This document shows positions 45,106 through 54,278 of a DNA stretch of 64,000 nucleotides, one piece after another. The number at the start of each line of letters is the position of its first letter. The first letter of the stretch is position 1. The DNA is from Flavobacterium arcticum (lineage in GTDB: Bacteria > Bacteroidota > Bacteroidia > Flavobacteriales > Flavobacteriaceae). The position numbers and the translations under genes were made by a program. The notes beneath the pieces were generated by a model that was not told the origin of the DNA, did not search any database, and saw nothing but the letters and a program-made list of their open reading frames with translations. The stretch covers positions 2,153,001 through 2,217,000 of the forward strand of contig NZ_CP031188.1 in NCBI RefSeq assembly GCF_003344925.1. The letters are read 5' to 3'.

Positions 45106-45670
45106 AAATAATAATTTTAGTTGAATGTTAAACAATATTTTAACTTTTATAAAATTAGATATAATAAGCTCAGCTTAAACGTTAAACAAATCATAAAATT
45201 TAACAAAACCTTAAATATTTATGATTACAATTTTGATATCCTTAACAATAGCGTGGGTTTTCAAGGTTAATAACATTTTGTATCTAATTTGTTATATTTT
45301 TATAATAATTATTTAATAATTAGATGATCACGCTGTAATCATCTAATTGCCAAAGCGTTTTAATATTCATTGTCAAAAAGCTAAATTTTGTAATTATATA
45401 TTATAATTTAACATCTAGTAAACAAAACACCTTTATGAGTACTAAATTTTTAAATTATTAGCTCTCAATTATACTTTTAAAGTGGAGACATCGTTTAGAT
45501 AAAAAAAATGTACAAGTAAATAGTATCAAATAACAACTTCGAAAAACTCTAATAGTATATGTTATCTTTACACTTAATAAATTAATATAGATACTTACTA
45601 ACGATGTAATATTATAGTTTACATGAAGGATTGTTAGAGGAGATTATTATCTATAATTAGAATAACAAAA
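45106..45670. other. long intergenic region with two dyads and no gene
   Basis: About 565 bp of very AT-rich DNA between the divergent giant PKD gene and the 76-residue gene. I find no RNA gene and no credible reading frame; a 31-codon hydrophobic frame at 45221-45316 has no supporting signal. There is a 6-bp palindrome at 45165-45177 and an 11-bp stem at 45318-45348. It is probably the control region of the PKD gene. Confidence 0.6.
45318..45348. repeat. 11-bp inverted repeat with 9-nt loop
   Basis: 45318-45328 is the exact reverse complement of 45338-45348. No T run follows on either strand, so it is not a normal terminator. It could be an operator or an RNA hairpin. Confidence 0.6.
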
Positions 45671-45901
45671 ATGCTTAAAAAAGAATTAGAACTACTATTT
45701 AATAGTATGCCACAACTGGTACAAGATAAATTGCAACCTGTAATAGAAAATATTTTAGAGAGGGCAGAGGAGTATGATAAATATAATAGTGAAGACCCTG
45801 AATATTATGAAGAAGAACGAGAGCTTATAATGAAAGATGTACATAAAGTAAAATATCTTAATGATCAGTGGAAGATTATAAATTCTAGAAAAAATAGCTA
45901 A
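45671..45901 (+). CDS. small hypothetical acidic protein
   Basis: 76 residues, strongly charged and helical (starting MLKKELELLFNSMPQLV, with EDPEYYEEEREL in the middle). No Cys, signal or membrane segment. No family recognised. It precedes a lipoprotein gene by 60 nt on the same strand. The steady acidic heptad-like pattern and intact frame support a real gene; function unknown. Confidence 0.6.
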   Translation: MLKKELELLFNSMPQLVQDKLQPVIENILERAEEYDKYNSEDPEYYEEERELIMKDVHKVKYLNDQWKIINSRKNS

Positions 45902-45961
45902 AACAATAGTATTGTCTAAGTATTATTTTATTACATTTAACTAACTGAAATAATTACTATT

Positions 45962-46552
45962 ATGAAAAAAGTATTTTACTTACCACTTGCTATTATAGTT
46001 GTTTTTACATACTCCTGTAGTACAGAAGATACTGTATCTAAAACAGAAACTGAAGCAGTTGTTAATGAACAAGAGTTTGTTGCAAAAAACTTAGATAAAA
46101 ATGCTTTGACAAATGCTACTGTAGAGCTTTTGAAGGGCTTTAGCCTTAATATTGATTTTACAAAGTTGTTTACTTACAATTCAGATGAAGAAGCTACTAA
46201 AGAGATTCAGAAAACTTTAGAAAGTATAAAAGAAGATATTGAATGGGATATTAGCGATTATCCTGAGAGTAATGCTGTAGTTTTTCGGTTTAGTTTAGAT
46301 AATGGTGTAGGACGACTATCGGAATATTATTATATAAATACCGAAAATAATAAAGTAATAAAATCAATTATTAATGATGGAAATAATAACCTAATAGAAA
46401 TTGATACTCTTAATACTATAGACCAAATAAACCTTAAAAGAAATGCTGTAGGTTGGTCTATTATTGATACGAATGATCCAAACCTTTTTGTATATAAGCA
46501 GTTTGAAGTAATTGCCGATATTTATTCAATGAAAGTATTTGCAACTAAGTAA
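45962..46552 (+). CDS. hypothetical lipoprotein
   Basis: 196 residues. A lipoprotein signal ends at Cys19 (FTYSCS), followed by a Thr/Glu-rich linker, so the mature protein is probably acylated. 'S' and 'T' after the Cys, without a run of acidic residues, gives no surface-export signal of the Capnocytophaga type. The rest is mixed alpha/beta with no recognised domain. It shares a palindromic terminator with the convergent DUF5723 gene. Function unknown. Confidence 0.72.
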   Translation: MKKVFYLPLAIIVVFTYSCSTEDTVSKTETEAVVNEQEFVAKNLDKNALTNATVELLKGFSLNIDFTKLFTYNSDEEATKEIQKTLESIKEDIEWDISDYPESNAVVFRFSLDNGVGRLSEYYYINTENNKVIKSIINDGNNNLIEIDTLNTIDQINLKRNAVGWSIIDTNDPNLFVYKQFEVIADIYSMKVFATK

Positions 46553-46572
46553 TTAATAAATATTTTAGAAAA

Positions 46573-46602
46573 CAAAAGAGCCATTATATAATGGCTCTTT
46601 TG
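46573..46602. terminator. bidirectional terminator
   Basis: Perfect palindrome with 15-bp arms (46573-46587 and 46588-46602), A and T tails, between the lipoprotein stop (46552, +) and the DUF5723 stop (46625, -). Confidence 0.88.
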
Positions 46603-46624
46603 CTTAGATGTTATTTTATTGTTC

Positions 46625-47968
46625 TTAAAAACCAATACGGAAACCCATATAGGCATCTGCTTGATTAGTATCGCCAATCATTGCTGATAATGCAGAACCT
46701 GAACCTAAAAAGAAACCACCTAGCCTGAAACCTATACCTGCTGTAAAACCTGAAACTTCATTATTTGCAAGCGGTGTATAAGCTTCAAAAAAACCTGTAG
46801 AGAAGCGAGGAGTAAGGCTTATAATGTTTTGTACTGCTATCTGGTCGTTATCATTATCTTCATTCATTCGTTGCTGTATATAGGCTGTTGCATACCAATT
46901 ACCATACACATTAACATCGGCATAGCCAGATAATATAGCTGGGAGTTTTACTCTAAAATCTTTTTCGCTAGGAGAAATATTTAAATAGCCACTTGTTAAC
47001 AATACGTCTTCTACATCTTGTATACTTTCGGCATCTTCAAACTGGTTAAGATTTAATGCATCATTACCTTGTATATCTAACTCATAATTAGTGGACTCAT
47101 TATTATCATCTTTAAAAGTCATACTACCAAGGTTTCGTATTGCTAGTCCTGCATTAATTCTGTATTTAGTAGAGTCTACAGCTTTCCATTGGTAATTAAC
47201 TCCAATATCAGTAGAAAAACCATTAAGTCCGCCTGCAAAAAATTCTGTAAAATTATCACTCTCAGAAAAATCTCCTGCTAAAGAACCAGAATAAGCAAAA
47301 TTAAGTTCGGCATGTGCATCTGTAAGTGTTACATCGCCAAAATTATTTTCTATAGTACCTTCAAATTTGCTAACTCCCATATTTGCATAAGTACCCGGGA
47401 AAAGAAAATTAAAAGTAGCTCCCGCAGTAATACGGTGTTCTTCGGTATTATACACTTCTCGAGCTATAGATAACCCTATTTCTCCCCATGATGTTCCTGT
47501 GACTCTTTGGTTTTCACTAGCCAATATATCATATACTTCACTAACGTTATCAATACCACCATTAGTTACAGCATTACCTAGTGTAGTATTAACGTCTACT
47601 AATGATGCTTTAATTTTAGCAGAAGAAGATATACCAAATGCCCATTTTTCTACTTTAAAAGCAAAAGCAGGTCCTAGTATTTCTACATCAGCACGCATAT
47701 TAAGAGGCTCGCTTCCTGCAAAAAGCATCTCTTCAAAATTATCGTTGCCCCCCAAAAGGTCGCCAAATGTCATTTTATTATTAGCTACATTGGCACTAAA
47801 GTTAAAAACATTAACTTCATATTTGCCCTTAAGATTAGCAAGTTCGGCAGGATTAATACCCGCATTTAATAATCCCACCCTTCGTGAAGTACTAATGCCC
47901 GAGAAATGTTCTTGAGCAAATGTAGCTGTCCCTAAGATAGAGAAAATAAAGAGTAAAGTTTTTTTCAT
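46625..47968 (-). CDS. DUF5723-like outer-membrane beta-barrel protein
   Basis: 447 residues with signal peptide at 1-18 (ending TATFAQ). The mature N-terminus 'GISTSRRVGLLNAGINPAEL' and the alternating strands ending in 'YMGFRIGF' with a C-terminal Phe are those of an outer-membrane barrel. I match it to the DUF5723 family of Bacteroidota, related in look to FadL/PorV-like barrels. The cargo or function is unknown. Single gene. Confidence 0.8.
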   Translation of the reverse strand: MKKTLLFIFSILGTATFAQEHFSGISTSRRVGLLNAGINPAELANLKGKYEVNVFNFSANVANNKMTFGDLLGGNDNFEEMLFAGSEPLNMRADVEILGPAFAFKVEKWAFGISSSAKIKASLVDVNTTLGNAVTNGGIDNVSEVYDILASENQRVTGTSWGEIGLSIAREVYNTEEHRITAGATFNFLFPGTYANMGVSKFEGTIENNFGDVTLTDAHAELNFAYSGSLAGDFSESDNFTEFFAGGLNGFSTDIGVNYQWKAVDSTKYRINAGLAIRNLGSMTFKDDNNESTNYELDIQGNDALNLNQFEDAESIQDVEDVLLTSGYLNISPSEKDFRVKLPAILSGYADVNVYGNWYATAYIQQRMNEDNDNDQIAVQNIISLTPRFSTGFFEAYTPLANNEVSGFTAGIGFRLGGFFLGSGSALSAMIGDTNQADAYMGFRIGF

Positions 47969-48141
47969 ATTCAGATAGTATTTAAATAGATGTTAAATTG
48001 ATTTTGAGGTTGAAAAAATACATGTATTATAAATTTAGTAAAAAATAATCATTGCATTTTCATACAGTATTTCTTATTATAAGAGATACGTTACAAATTT
48101 AAATTTAATAAATAAATATAGAAATACCTATTACTGAGTAT

Positions 48142-48831
48142 TTATACAGCATTCCATACTGCATCATCAGGTAGTGGAGCAGTAATTGTTAGTTCTTCTT
48201 TTGATACAGGGTGTATAAAAAATAATTTGCGTGCATGTAAGTGAATACCTCCATTAGGGTTACTCCTGTCAAAACCATATTTAAGATCACCTTTTATGGG
48301 TGAACCAATAGCCGAAAGCTGCGCCCTTATTTGATGATGTCGCCCTGTGTGTAAATTTATCTCTAAAATACTAAAGGTTTTTAGTACTCGTATTATAGTA
48401 AAATCAAGGCTTGCAGTTTTACTATTGGGCACTTCTTTAGTATGTGCTTTTGATGTATTATTCTTTTCATTACGAACAAGGTAATGAATCAGCGTTCCCT
48501 TTTCGGTATCTGGTTTTTTCTTAACGGCAGCCCAATAGGTTTTTTGGGTTTCACGGTTTTTAAATAAGTCGTTAAGTCTTGTAAGGGCTTTTGATGTACG
48601 TGCAAAAACTATGATACCTGTAGTGGGTCTATCTAACCGATGCACAACTCCTAAGAAAACATCTCCAGGCTTATTATATTTATCTTTAATATATTCCTTA
48701 ACTACATCGCTAAGTGGTTTGTCGCCAGTTTTATCGCCTTGTACTATGTCGCCTACACGCTTGTTTACAGCAATGATATGATTATCTTCATATAATACTT
48801 GTAGGTTATTTTTATCAGAAATAATTTTCAT
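48142..48831 (-). CDS. RluA family pseudouridine synthase
   Basis: 229 residues without an S4 domain, so it belongs to the short RluA/RluC-like group. The catalytic Asp is in HRLDRPTTGIIVFA; LHTGRHHQIRAQL and 'LHARKLFF' are the other family motifs. It isomerises uridines in rRNA or tRNA; the exact site cannot be told. It starts 16 nt after panB on the same strand and is likely co-transcribed with it. Confidence 0.93.
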   Translation of the reverse strand: MKIISDKNNLQVLYEDNHIIAVNKRVGDIVQGDKTGDKPLSDVVKEYIKDKYNKPGDVFLGVVHRLDRPTTGIIVFARTSKALTRLNDLFKNRETQKTYWAAVKKKPDTEKGTLIHYLVRNEKNNTSKAHTKEVPNSKTASLDFTIIRVLKTFSILEINLHTGRHHQIRAQLSAIGSPIKGDLKYGFDRSNPNGGIHLHARKLFFIHPVSKEELTITAPLPDDAVWNAV

Positions 48832-48847
48832 TAATCTATTATGTCAA

Positions 48848-49666
48848 TTAGTACTGCTCTGTTTCGTTAGGAAAATCTTTCGATTTTACATCAGTAACAT
48901 ATTGAGATATAGCTGTTGTCATGCCTTCAAATAAATTCATATATCTACGTAAGAAACGTGGATTAAACTCATTATTCATACCCAGCATATCATGTATAAC
49001 AAGTACCTGACCGTCTACACCGCCACCTGCACCAATACCTATTACAGGGATAGAAATACTTTCGGCAACCTTTTGAGCCAGTTGTGCTGGTATTTTTTCT
49101 AACACTACAGCAAAGCAACCTATTCTTTCTAGCATTTTAGCATCTTCTATAAGTTTTTCGGCTTCAGCATTTTCTTTAGCTCTTACAGTATAAGTACCAA
49201 ATTTATAGATAGATTGTGGGGTTAACCCCAAATGCCCCATAACAGGTATACCTGCATGAAGTATCTTCTTAATAGAGTCTTTTATTTCGCTTCCGCCTTC
49301 CATTTTTACAGCATGCCCACCACTTTCTTTCATGATTCGTATAGAAGAACGAAGTGCTTCTTTAGGATCTGATTGATAACTACCAAAAGGAAGATCGACT
49401 ACTACAAGTGCTCTTTGTGTTGCTCTTACTACTGATGAGGCATGATATATCATTTGGTCTAACGTTATGGGTAGTGTAGTTTCGTGCCCTGCCATTACAT
49501 TAGATGCAGAGTCGCCCACTAGTATAACATCTATTCCGGCAGTATCTACTATTTTTGCCATAGTATAATCATAAGCCGTAAGCATCGATATTTTTTCGCC
49601 GTTGGCTTTCATTTCAATTAACGACTTTGTAGTAACTCTTTTATAATCCTTCTTTGCAGTTGACAT
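48848..49666 (-). CDS. panB: 3-methyl-2-oxobutanoate hydroxymethyltransferase (PanB)
   Basis: 272 residues. Motifs [23 protein letters not shown] and GHLGLTPQS are diagnostic of PanB, which makes ketopantoate from 2-oxoisovalerate and methylene-tetrahydrofolate, the first step of pantothenate (CoA) synthesis. Metal-binding Asp is in VGDS and the catalytic Glu in VVLEKIP. No other pan gene is nearby. The rluA-type gene follows. Confidence 0.96.
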   Translation of the reverse strand: MSTAKKDYKRVTTKSLIEMKANGEKISMLTAYDYTMAKIVDTAGIDVILVGDSASNVMAGHETTLPITLDQMIYHASSVVRATQRALVVVDLPFGSYQSDPKEALRSSIRIMKESGGHAVKMEGGSEIKDSIKKILHAGIPVMGHLGLTPQSIYKFGTYTVRAKENAEAEKLIEDAKMLERIGCFAVVLEKIPAQLAQKVAESISIPVIGIGAGGGVDGQVLVIHDMLGMNNEFNPRFLRRYMNLFEGMTTAISQYVTDVKSKDFPNETEQY

Positions 49667-49805
49667 AATTGATATATTAAAGCTGTAAAAATACTAAATT
49701 GCGATAAGAATAAAGGGTATGTACTTGTTTTATTGCTCTATGTTTATGATAAGAGTAATGTAATTGGTATTAACTTGTTTTTTGATACTAATTTATAATA
49801 TAAAC

Positions 49806-50246
49806 ATGAAAAGAATAGTACTGTTATTAGCACTTTTTGTAACTATAATAGTTAGTGCTCAGAAGAACGATATAAAAAGTACAATTGTTACTTTTTTTAA
49901 AGGTATGCATACTGCCGATACTTTAAAAATAAAATCGGTTTGTAGTAATACAATAATATTACAATCAATATCTGAAATGAATGGAGAAGGTAATCTTACT
50001 ACAAATACCGCCGAGGAGTTTTATAATTCAATTGCCACAATTCCTCAAAATATTAAGATAGAGGAGAGGTTATTGCGCTATGATATACAAATAGATGGCG
50101 CTATGGCACATGTATGGACTCCTTATGAATTTTATATAAATGATAAATTAAGCCACACTGGGGTAAACTCTTTTACATTATTTAAAGATAATGGTACTTG
50201 GAAAATTGTTAGTATAATAGATACAAGACGTAAAAAACAAGAGTAA
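49806..50246 (+). CDS. secreted NTF2-like (lumazine-binding type) protein
   Basis: 146 residues from ATG 49806. The upstream frame to 49764 is rejected because only this start gives a proper signal peptide (MKRIVLLLALFVTIIVSAQ). The remainder is a small alpha-beta cone of the NTF2-like/SnoaL kind (IKSTIVTFFKGMHTADT, then AMAHVWTPYEFYIN, then GTWKIVSIIDTRR). Many such proteins bind a small ligand; no catalytic residue can be named. It is convergent with sdaA with only 5 bp between stops. Confidence 0.75.
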   Translation: MKRIVLLLALFVTIIVSAQKNDIKSTIVTFFKGMHTADTLKIKSVCSNTIILQSISEMNGEGNLTTNTAEEFYNSIATIPQNIKIEERLLRYDIQIDGAMAHVWTPYEFYINDKLSHTGVNSFTLFKDNGTWKIVSIIDTRRKKQE

Positions 50247-50251
50247 TCTAA

Positions 50252-51676
50252 TTAACAGTCAGCAAGATTAACAGTTATGGCAAGCCCTCCTTCGGATGTT
50301 TCTTTGTATTTATTATTCATATCTTTTGCTGTCTCCCACATTGTGTTTACTACTTTATCTAATGGTACTTTTACATTTTTAGGGTCAGTTTCTAGTGCTA
50401 GTTCAGCTGCGTTAATAGCTTTAATAGCCCCCATAGTATTACGTTCTATACAAGGTACTTGTACTAGTCCTGCAATAGGGTCGCAGGTGAGCCCTAAGTG
50501 ATGTTCCATAGCAATTTCGGCTGCTATAAGCGCTTGTTCTGGAGTTCCTCCCATTACTTCACATAATGCTGCGGCTGCCATAGCTGATGAAACGCCAATT
50601 TCTGCCTGACATCCGCCCATAGCTGCTGATATGGTAGCTCCTTTTTTAAAGATAGTACCAATTTTACCAGCGACTAATAAGAATTGTTTTATATGCTCTT
50701 CATTAGCATCGTGGTTTTCAATAACCATATAGTACATTAGTACCGATGGTATTACGCCTGCACTACCATTAGTAGGAGCAGTTACTACACGTCCTAAAGC
50801 GGCATTAACTTCATTTACCGATAGGGCAAAACAAGAAACCCATTTTAATATTTGTCTAAACTTTACTTCTGTTTTACGTATTACTTGTAGCCATTCTTGC
50901 GGAGAGTTATAAGGTATATCGCCAATCATTTTTTGGTGCATGTCATAAGCACGTCTTCGCACATTTAGACCACCAGGTAGTGTTCCTTCGGTATGACAGC
51001 CTGTGTACATACACTCTAGCATAGTATCCCATACTCGCATTAATTCATGGTGTATTTCATCTTCACTACGAATAGATTTTTCATTTTCGTAAACAACTTC
51101 CGAAATACTTTTATTTAGCGTTTGTGTATAGGTTAATAACTCACTTGCTTTATCCATAGGATAAGGAAAAGAGCGTCTTATTTCTTTTTTCTCTTTAGCA
51201 ACCGTACGTTCTTCTTTAACTACAAAACCACCTCCTATAGAGTAGAATGTGGAAACATATTCTGAATCAGTAGTATAGGCTGTAAACCTAAACCCATTAG
51301 AGTGGAATTCAAGGAAATCTTTATTAAAAACAATATCTGTGTCAGGATTAAAGGTAATTTCTTTTTCGTTCCCTAATAGTAATATATTGGTGCTGCTAAT
51401 AGTTTTGATAATGCCATCTATATCCTCGACAGGTATATATTCAGGATCTGCACCAGTTAAACCAAGCATAACAGCCAAGTCAGTAGCATGACCTTTACCT
51501 GTAAGTGATAATGAACCATATAAATCTACTTTTATACGATTTACCGTATTAAAAATACCTTCCTCACGAAGCTCTTCAAGCAAGCGTTCGGCTCCACGCC
51601 AAGGACCTAATGTGTGAGAACTTGATGGTCCTACACCAATTTTAAGCATATCGAAAACAGAAATACATTCGTTCAT
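50252..51676 (-). CDS. sdaA: L-serine ammonia-lyase (iron-sulfur, single chain)
   Basis: 474 residues containing both the SDH-beta N-domain ([18 protein letters not shown]) and the alpha catalytic domain. Cys residues for the 4Fe-4S cluster are visible in [16 protein letters not shown] and VPCIERN. It turns L-serine into pyruvate and ammonia. A promoter box lies at 51721-51728. The 5' leader has a hairpin (51684-51720). Single gene. Confidence 0.95.
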   Translation of the reverse strand: MNECISVFDMLKIGVGPSSSHTLGPWRGAERLLEELREEGIFNTVNRIKVDLYGSLSLTGKGHATDLAVMLGLTGADPEYIPVEDIDGIIKTISSTNILLLGNEKEITFNPDTDIVFNKDFLEFHSNGFRFTAYTTDSEYVSTFYSIGGGFVVKEERTVAKEKKEIRRSFPYPMDKASELLTYTQTLNKSISEVVYENEKSIRSEDEIHHELMRVWDTMLECMYTGCHTEGTLPGGLNVRRRAYDMHQKMIGDIPYNSPQEWLQVIRKTEVKFRQILKWVSCFALSVNEVNAALGRVVTAPTNGSAGVIPSVLMYYMVIENHDANEEHIKQFLLVAGKIGTIFKKGATISAAMGGCQAEIGVSSAMAAAALCEVMGGTPEQALIAAEIAMEHHLGLTCDPIAGLVQVPCIERNTMGAIKAINAAELALETDPKNVKVPLDKVVNTMWETAKDMNNKYKETSEGGLAITVNLADC

Positions 51677-51683
51677 AGCAATA

Positions 51684-51720
51684 CCGACTATTTTTGTAAA
51701 GTTACTTTATTTACAGTCGG
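51684..51720 (-). promoter_or_regulatory. hairpin in the sdaA 5' leader
   Basis: Outer arms CCGACT (sense 51720-51715) and AGTCGG (sense 51689-51684), with a partial inner GTAAA/TTTAC pairing. The stem would begin at or next to the transcript's 5' end and finish 7 nt before the ATG. Confidence 0.45.
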
Positions 51721-51728
51721 CAAAGGTA
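51721..51728 (-). promoter_or_regulatory. -7 promoter box of sdaA
   Basis: TACCTTTG on the minus strand, 44 nt before ATG 51676. Confidence 0.5.
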
Positions 51729-51796
51729 AATAAATTGCTATTACTACAACGATTTAGTGTAAAAATTATTGATATGATATTTTAATTTAATTAAAA

Positions 51797-51816
51797 AGCC
51801 TCCCAAAGAGGAGGCT
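51797..51816 (-). terminator. terminator of the endonuclease I gene
   Basis: 7-bp GC-rich stem (51797-51803 with 51810-51816), 6-nt loop, then T5 on the minus strand, 24 nt past the stop at 51841. Confidence 0.8.
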
Positions 51817-51840
51817 CAGTATATTTATTATAGTAAAAGA

Positions 51841-52935
51841 TTAATTTACAATCACTTTTTTAGTAGCCGATTGGTTACCCGATGTTACTCTCAGGATATA
51901 AAACCCTTGTGGTAAATTATCTACTGTATAGGTGTTATTTTCAGCTTTTGGCTGCTCTATGTATTGTATAAGCTGACCGTTAAGGTTTATTAGTTGAATT
52001 TCTTCAAGTACTGTTTCGCTGTATATATTAACCTCATGGTCTATAGCAGGGTTAGGATATACCGAAAGGTGTGTAGCGAAAAAATTATCAGTTGCAGCGG
52101 TAGCCCATCGGTCTTCGGCAACAGGACCCCCCCAAATTTGTGTAGCAAGATATGGGTTATCTATAAAAGGATTACGGTTACCCTGCCCATAAGCATTATT
52201 TGCATTACCTAGATAAGTATTTCTGTTATCTTCATACTCAGATACAGGATCTTCGGCATTCCATTCTAAAAATAAATCGATCATGTTAGCATCAGAAGCT
52301 ACAGGTGTACCCACTCCTACATTAGTTGGTAAACACTGAGAACCATAACGAAGATACATATACATCATCATACGAGCAACGTCACCTTTCCATTCATCTC
52401 CTGGGTACCAAGATTGTCCACTTTCAAATGAATTTCCTGTACCATCAAAATACTTATCATTGTTTCTGTCAGCATTACGCTTTTTATCGCTAGCTCTTAC
52501 ATGATGAGCATCAGCACCAGGACCACTTGTGCCTAAATCTGGATTACCAAGTGCTTTAGGGTAGGTGTGCTCTCTATTCCAAAGACAAGGATCGGCTGTA
52601 CCGTTGTCATCAAAATTTTTATTTCTTCTTCTATGATCTTCATCATCACTAGTAGATGCAGGACACATATTGTCACTGAAACCATATACTAAAAGTAAGT
52701 TAGTGTTAGAGTTATCTTCAGGATCAAGATCTACTATCATTAAAGCATTTTCTAACTCTTGATAAGTTAAATTGTTAACGTGTGTAGTAGTTATTTTACT
52801 AGCTAGTGCATTTTTAAGAGATGTTCCTGTTTGCTCAAAATTAAACCCGTCATAATACGGAGATGCAGGGGCACCATCTTGTGCAAATGTTGCTAATGCT
52901 AATAATGATAATGTTAGTGTATAAAACTGTTTCAT
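51841..52935 (-). CDS. T9SS-exported endonuclease I family nuclease
   Basis: 364 residues with signal peptide (ending LATFAQ, about 19). An endonuclease I domain (about 45-270) carries WNREHTYPKA with catalytic His123 and the metal-binding cluster GADAHHVRASD. A T9SS type A sorting domain (VYPNPAIDHEVNIYS ... PQGFYILRVTSG) fills the last 75 residues. It is likely an extracellular DNase and RNase that scavenges nucleotides and phosphate. It starts just after a 15-bp hairpin (52954-52991). Confidence 0.92.
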   Translation of the reverse strand: MKQFYTLTLSLLALATFAQDGAPASPYYDGFNFEQTGTSLKNALASKITTTHVNNLTYQELENALMIVDLDPEDNSNTNLLLVYGFSDNMCPASTSDDEDHRRRNKNFDDNGTADPCLWNREHTYPKALGNPDLGTSGPGADAHHVRASDKKRNADRNNDKYFDGTGNSFESGQSWYPGDEWKGDVARMMMYMYLRYGSQCLPTNVGVGTPVASDANMIDLFLEWNAEDPVSEYEDNRNTYLGNANNAYGQGNRNPFIDNPYLATQIWGGPVAEDRWATAATDNFFATHLSVYPNPAIDHEVNIYSETVLEEIQLINLNGQLIQYIEQPKAENNTYTVDNLPQGFYILRVTSGNQSATKKVIVN

Positions 52936-52953
52936 ATAAAAAAAATTGGGCTA

Positions 52954-52991
52954 TAAATTTAGGGTGATTATTTTGAATCACCCTAAATTTA
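52954..52991 (-). terminator. 15-bp hairpin between rsmB-like and endonuclease genes
   Basis: Perfect arms 52954-52968 and 52977-52991 with an 8-nt loop, 19 nt past the methyltransferase stop and 18 nt before the nuclease ATG. The T run on the minus strand is delayed by eight bases. It may be a terminator, a leader hairpin of the nuclease mRNA, or both. Confidence 0.55.
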
Positions 52992-53010
52992 ACACCAATG
53001 TGGGTTAATG

Positions 53011-54225
53011 TTATTTTTTTCTTTCGAGTTGTGCCATATAAAAGCCATCAAAACCTGATTCTGATGCTAGTATTTTACTGTCTTTTATAAAACTAAATTG
53101 CTGTCCTATTTCAGTTGCAAGAAAACGCTCTACTTGTTCTTGGTTTTCTGACGGCAATATTGAGCAAGTAGCATATACTAGTTTTCCTCCTGGCTTTACT
53201 ATTTTAGAATAGTTTTCGAGTACTTCGGCTTGTACTTTTTTAATATTATCAATAAATTCAGGCTGTAATTTCCACTTACTATCAGGGTTACGTTTTAGTA
53301 CGCCCAGTCCGCTACAAGGTGCATCTATCAGCACTCTATCTGCTTTTTCGTGTAGTCTTTTTATAACCTTAGTATTATCTATAATACGGTACTCAATATT
53401 AAAAGCACCATTTCTTTTAGCGCGTAATTTTAGTTGTTTTAGCTTACTTTCATAAAGATCCATAGCTATAAGCTGACCTTTATTTTCCATAAGCGATGCC
53501 ATGTGTAGTGTTTTACCACCTGCGCCTGCACAGGTATCTACCACGCGCATACCTGGTTCTACCTCAAGGAAACGAGCTACAAGTTGCGAAGAGCCATCTT
53601 GTACTTCAAACAGTCCATCTTTAAAAGCTTGGGTCATAAATACATTGGCACGCTCTTTTAATACAAGTGCATCAGGGTAATCTTTAGGCATCTCTGTATC
53701 AATATCTAAGTCCATAAGAATGGATCTTAGTTTTTCTCGGGTAGTTTTTAGGGTATTTACTCTAAGTATAACCCGTGCTTGCTCATTTTGTGCTGCCAGT
53801 TCTTTTTCCCATTTTTCTTCTCCAAGCTCTTTAACAGCCAGTTCGTCCATCCAGTCAGGAATAGACTCTTTGAATTTTCTTATTTTAGAAAGTTCATCAA
53901 AACGCCCTTTAATACGACGAAGTGGAGTTTCTTCAAAATATTTCCAATCGGGTAGGTTATATCCACGCAATACAGCCCATACGGCAAAAACACGCCATAA
54001 ATTATCGCGGTTATACGGTTCTTTAACCTCTGCTATTTCGGTATAAAGACGCTTCCAGCGTACTATTTCGTATATGGTTTCGGCAACAAACTTTCTGTCG
54101 GCACTGCCCCAACGTTTATCTTTTTTTAGTGCGCGCGCAACTACTTTATCGGCATACTCCCCGTCATTAAATATAAATCCTAGTGAGTCTATAACCGTAA
54201 AAACTAAATTTCTGTGTAATCTCAT
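53011..54225 (-). CDS. RsmB/NOP family rRNA (cytosine-5) methyltransferase
   Basis: 404 residues. The N-terminal NusB-like helical region (about 1-120) is typical of RsmB, which methylates C967 of 16S rRNA. The C-terminal methyltransferase has DTCAGAGGKTLHMA (SAM site), motif IV DAPCSGLG and motif VI ATCSILPSENQEQV, giving the two active-site cysteines. A promoter box is at 54243-54250. Exact target by family only. Confidence 0.92.
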   Translation of the reverse strand: MRLHRNLVFTVIDSLGFIFNDGEYADKVVARALKKDKRWGSADRKFVAETIYEIVRWKRLYTEIAEVKEPYNRDNLWRVFAVWAVLRGYNLPDWKYFEETPLRRIKGRFDELSKIRKFKESIPDWMDELAVKELGEEKWEKELAAQNEQARVILRVNTLKTTREKLRSILMDLDIDTEMPKDYPDALVLKERANVFMTQAFKDGLFEVQDGSSQLVARFLEVEPGMRVVDTCAGAGGKTLHMASLMENKGQLIAMDLYESKLKQLKLRAKRNGAFNIEYRIIDNTKVIKRLHEKADRVLIDAPCSGLGVLKRNPDSKWKLQPEFIDNIKKVQAEVLENYSKIVKPGGKLVYATCSILPSENQEQVERFLATEIGQQFSFIKDSKILASESGFDGFYMAQLERKK

Positions 54226-54242
54226 TGTGAAAAATTGAGGGG

Positions 54243-54250
54243 CAAAGGTA
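54243..54250 (-). promoter_or_regulatory. -7 promoter box of the RsmB-like gene
   Basis: TACCTTTG on the minus strand, 17 nt ahead of ATG 54225. Confidence 0.5.
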
Positions 54251-54278
54251 CTGAAATTTACGCAGATATAATATTGTA

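Noticed and set aside
45221..45316. 31-codon hydrophobic frame in the long gap
   Set aside because: No promoter box, terminator or conserved feature; likely chance in AT-rich DNA.
48017..48028. 12-bp palindrome upstream of the DUF5723 gene
   Set aside because: Perfect but short and very AT-rich; no second copy near a promoter box to support a regulatory role.
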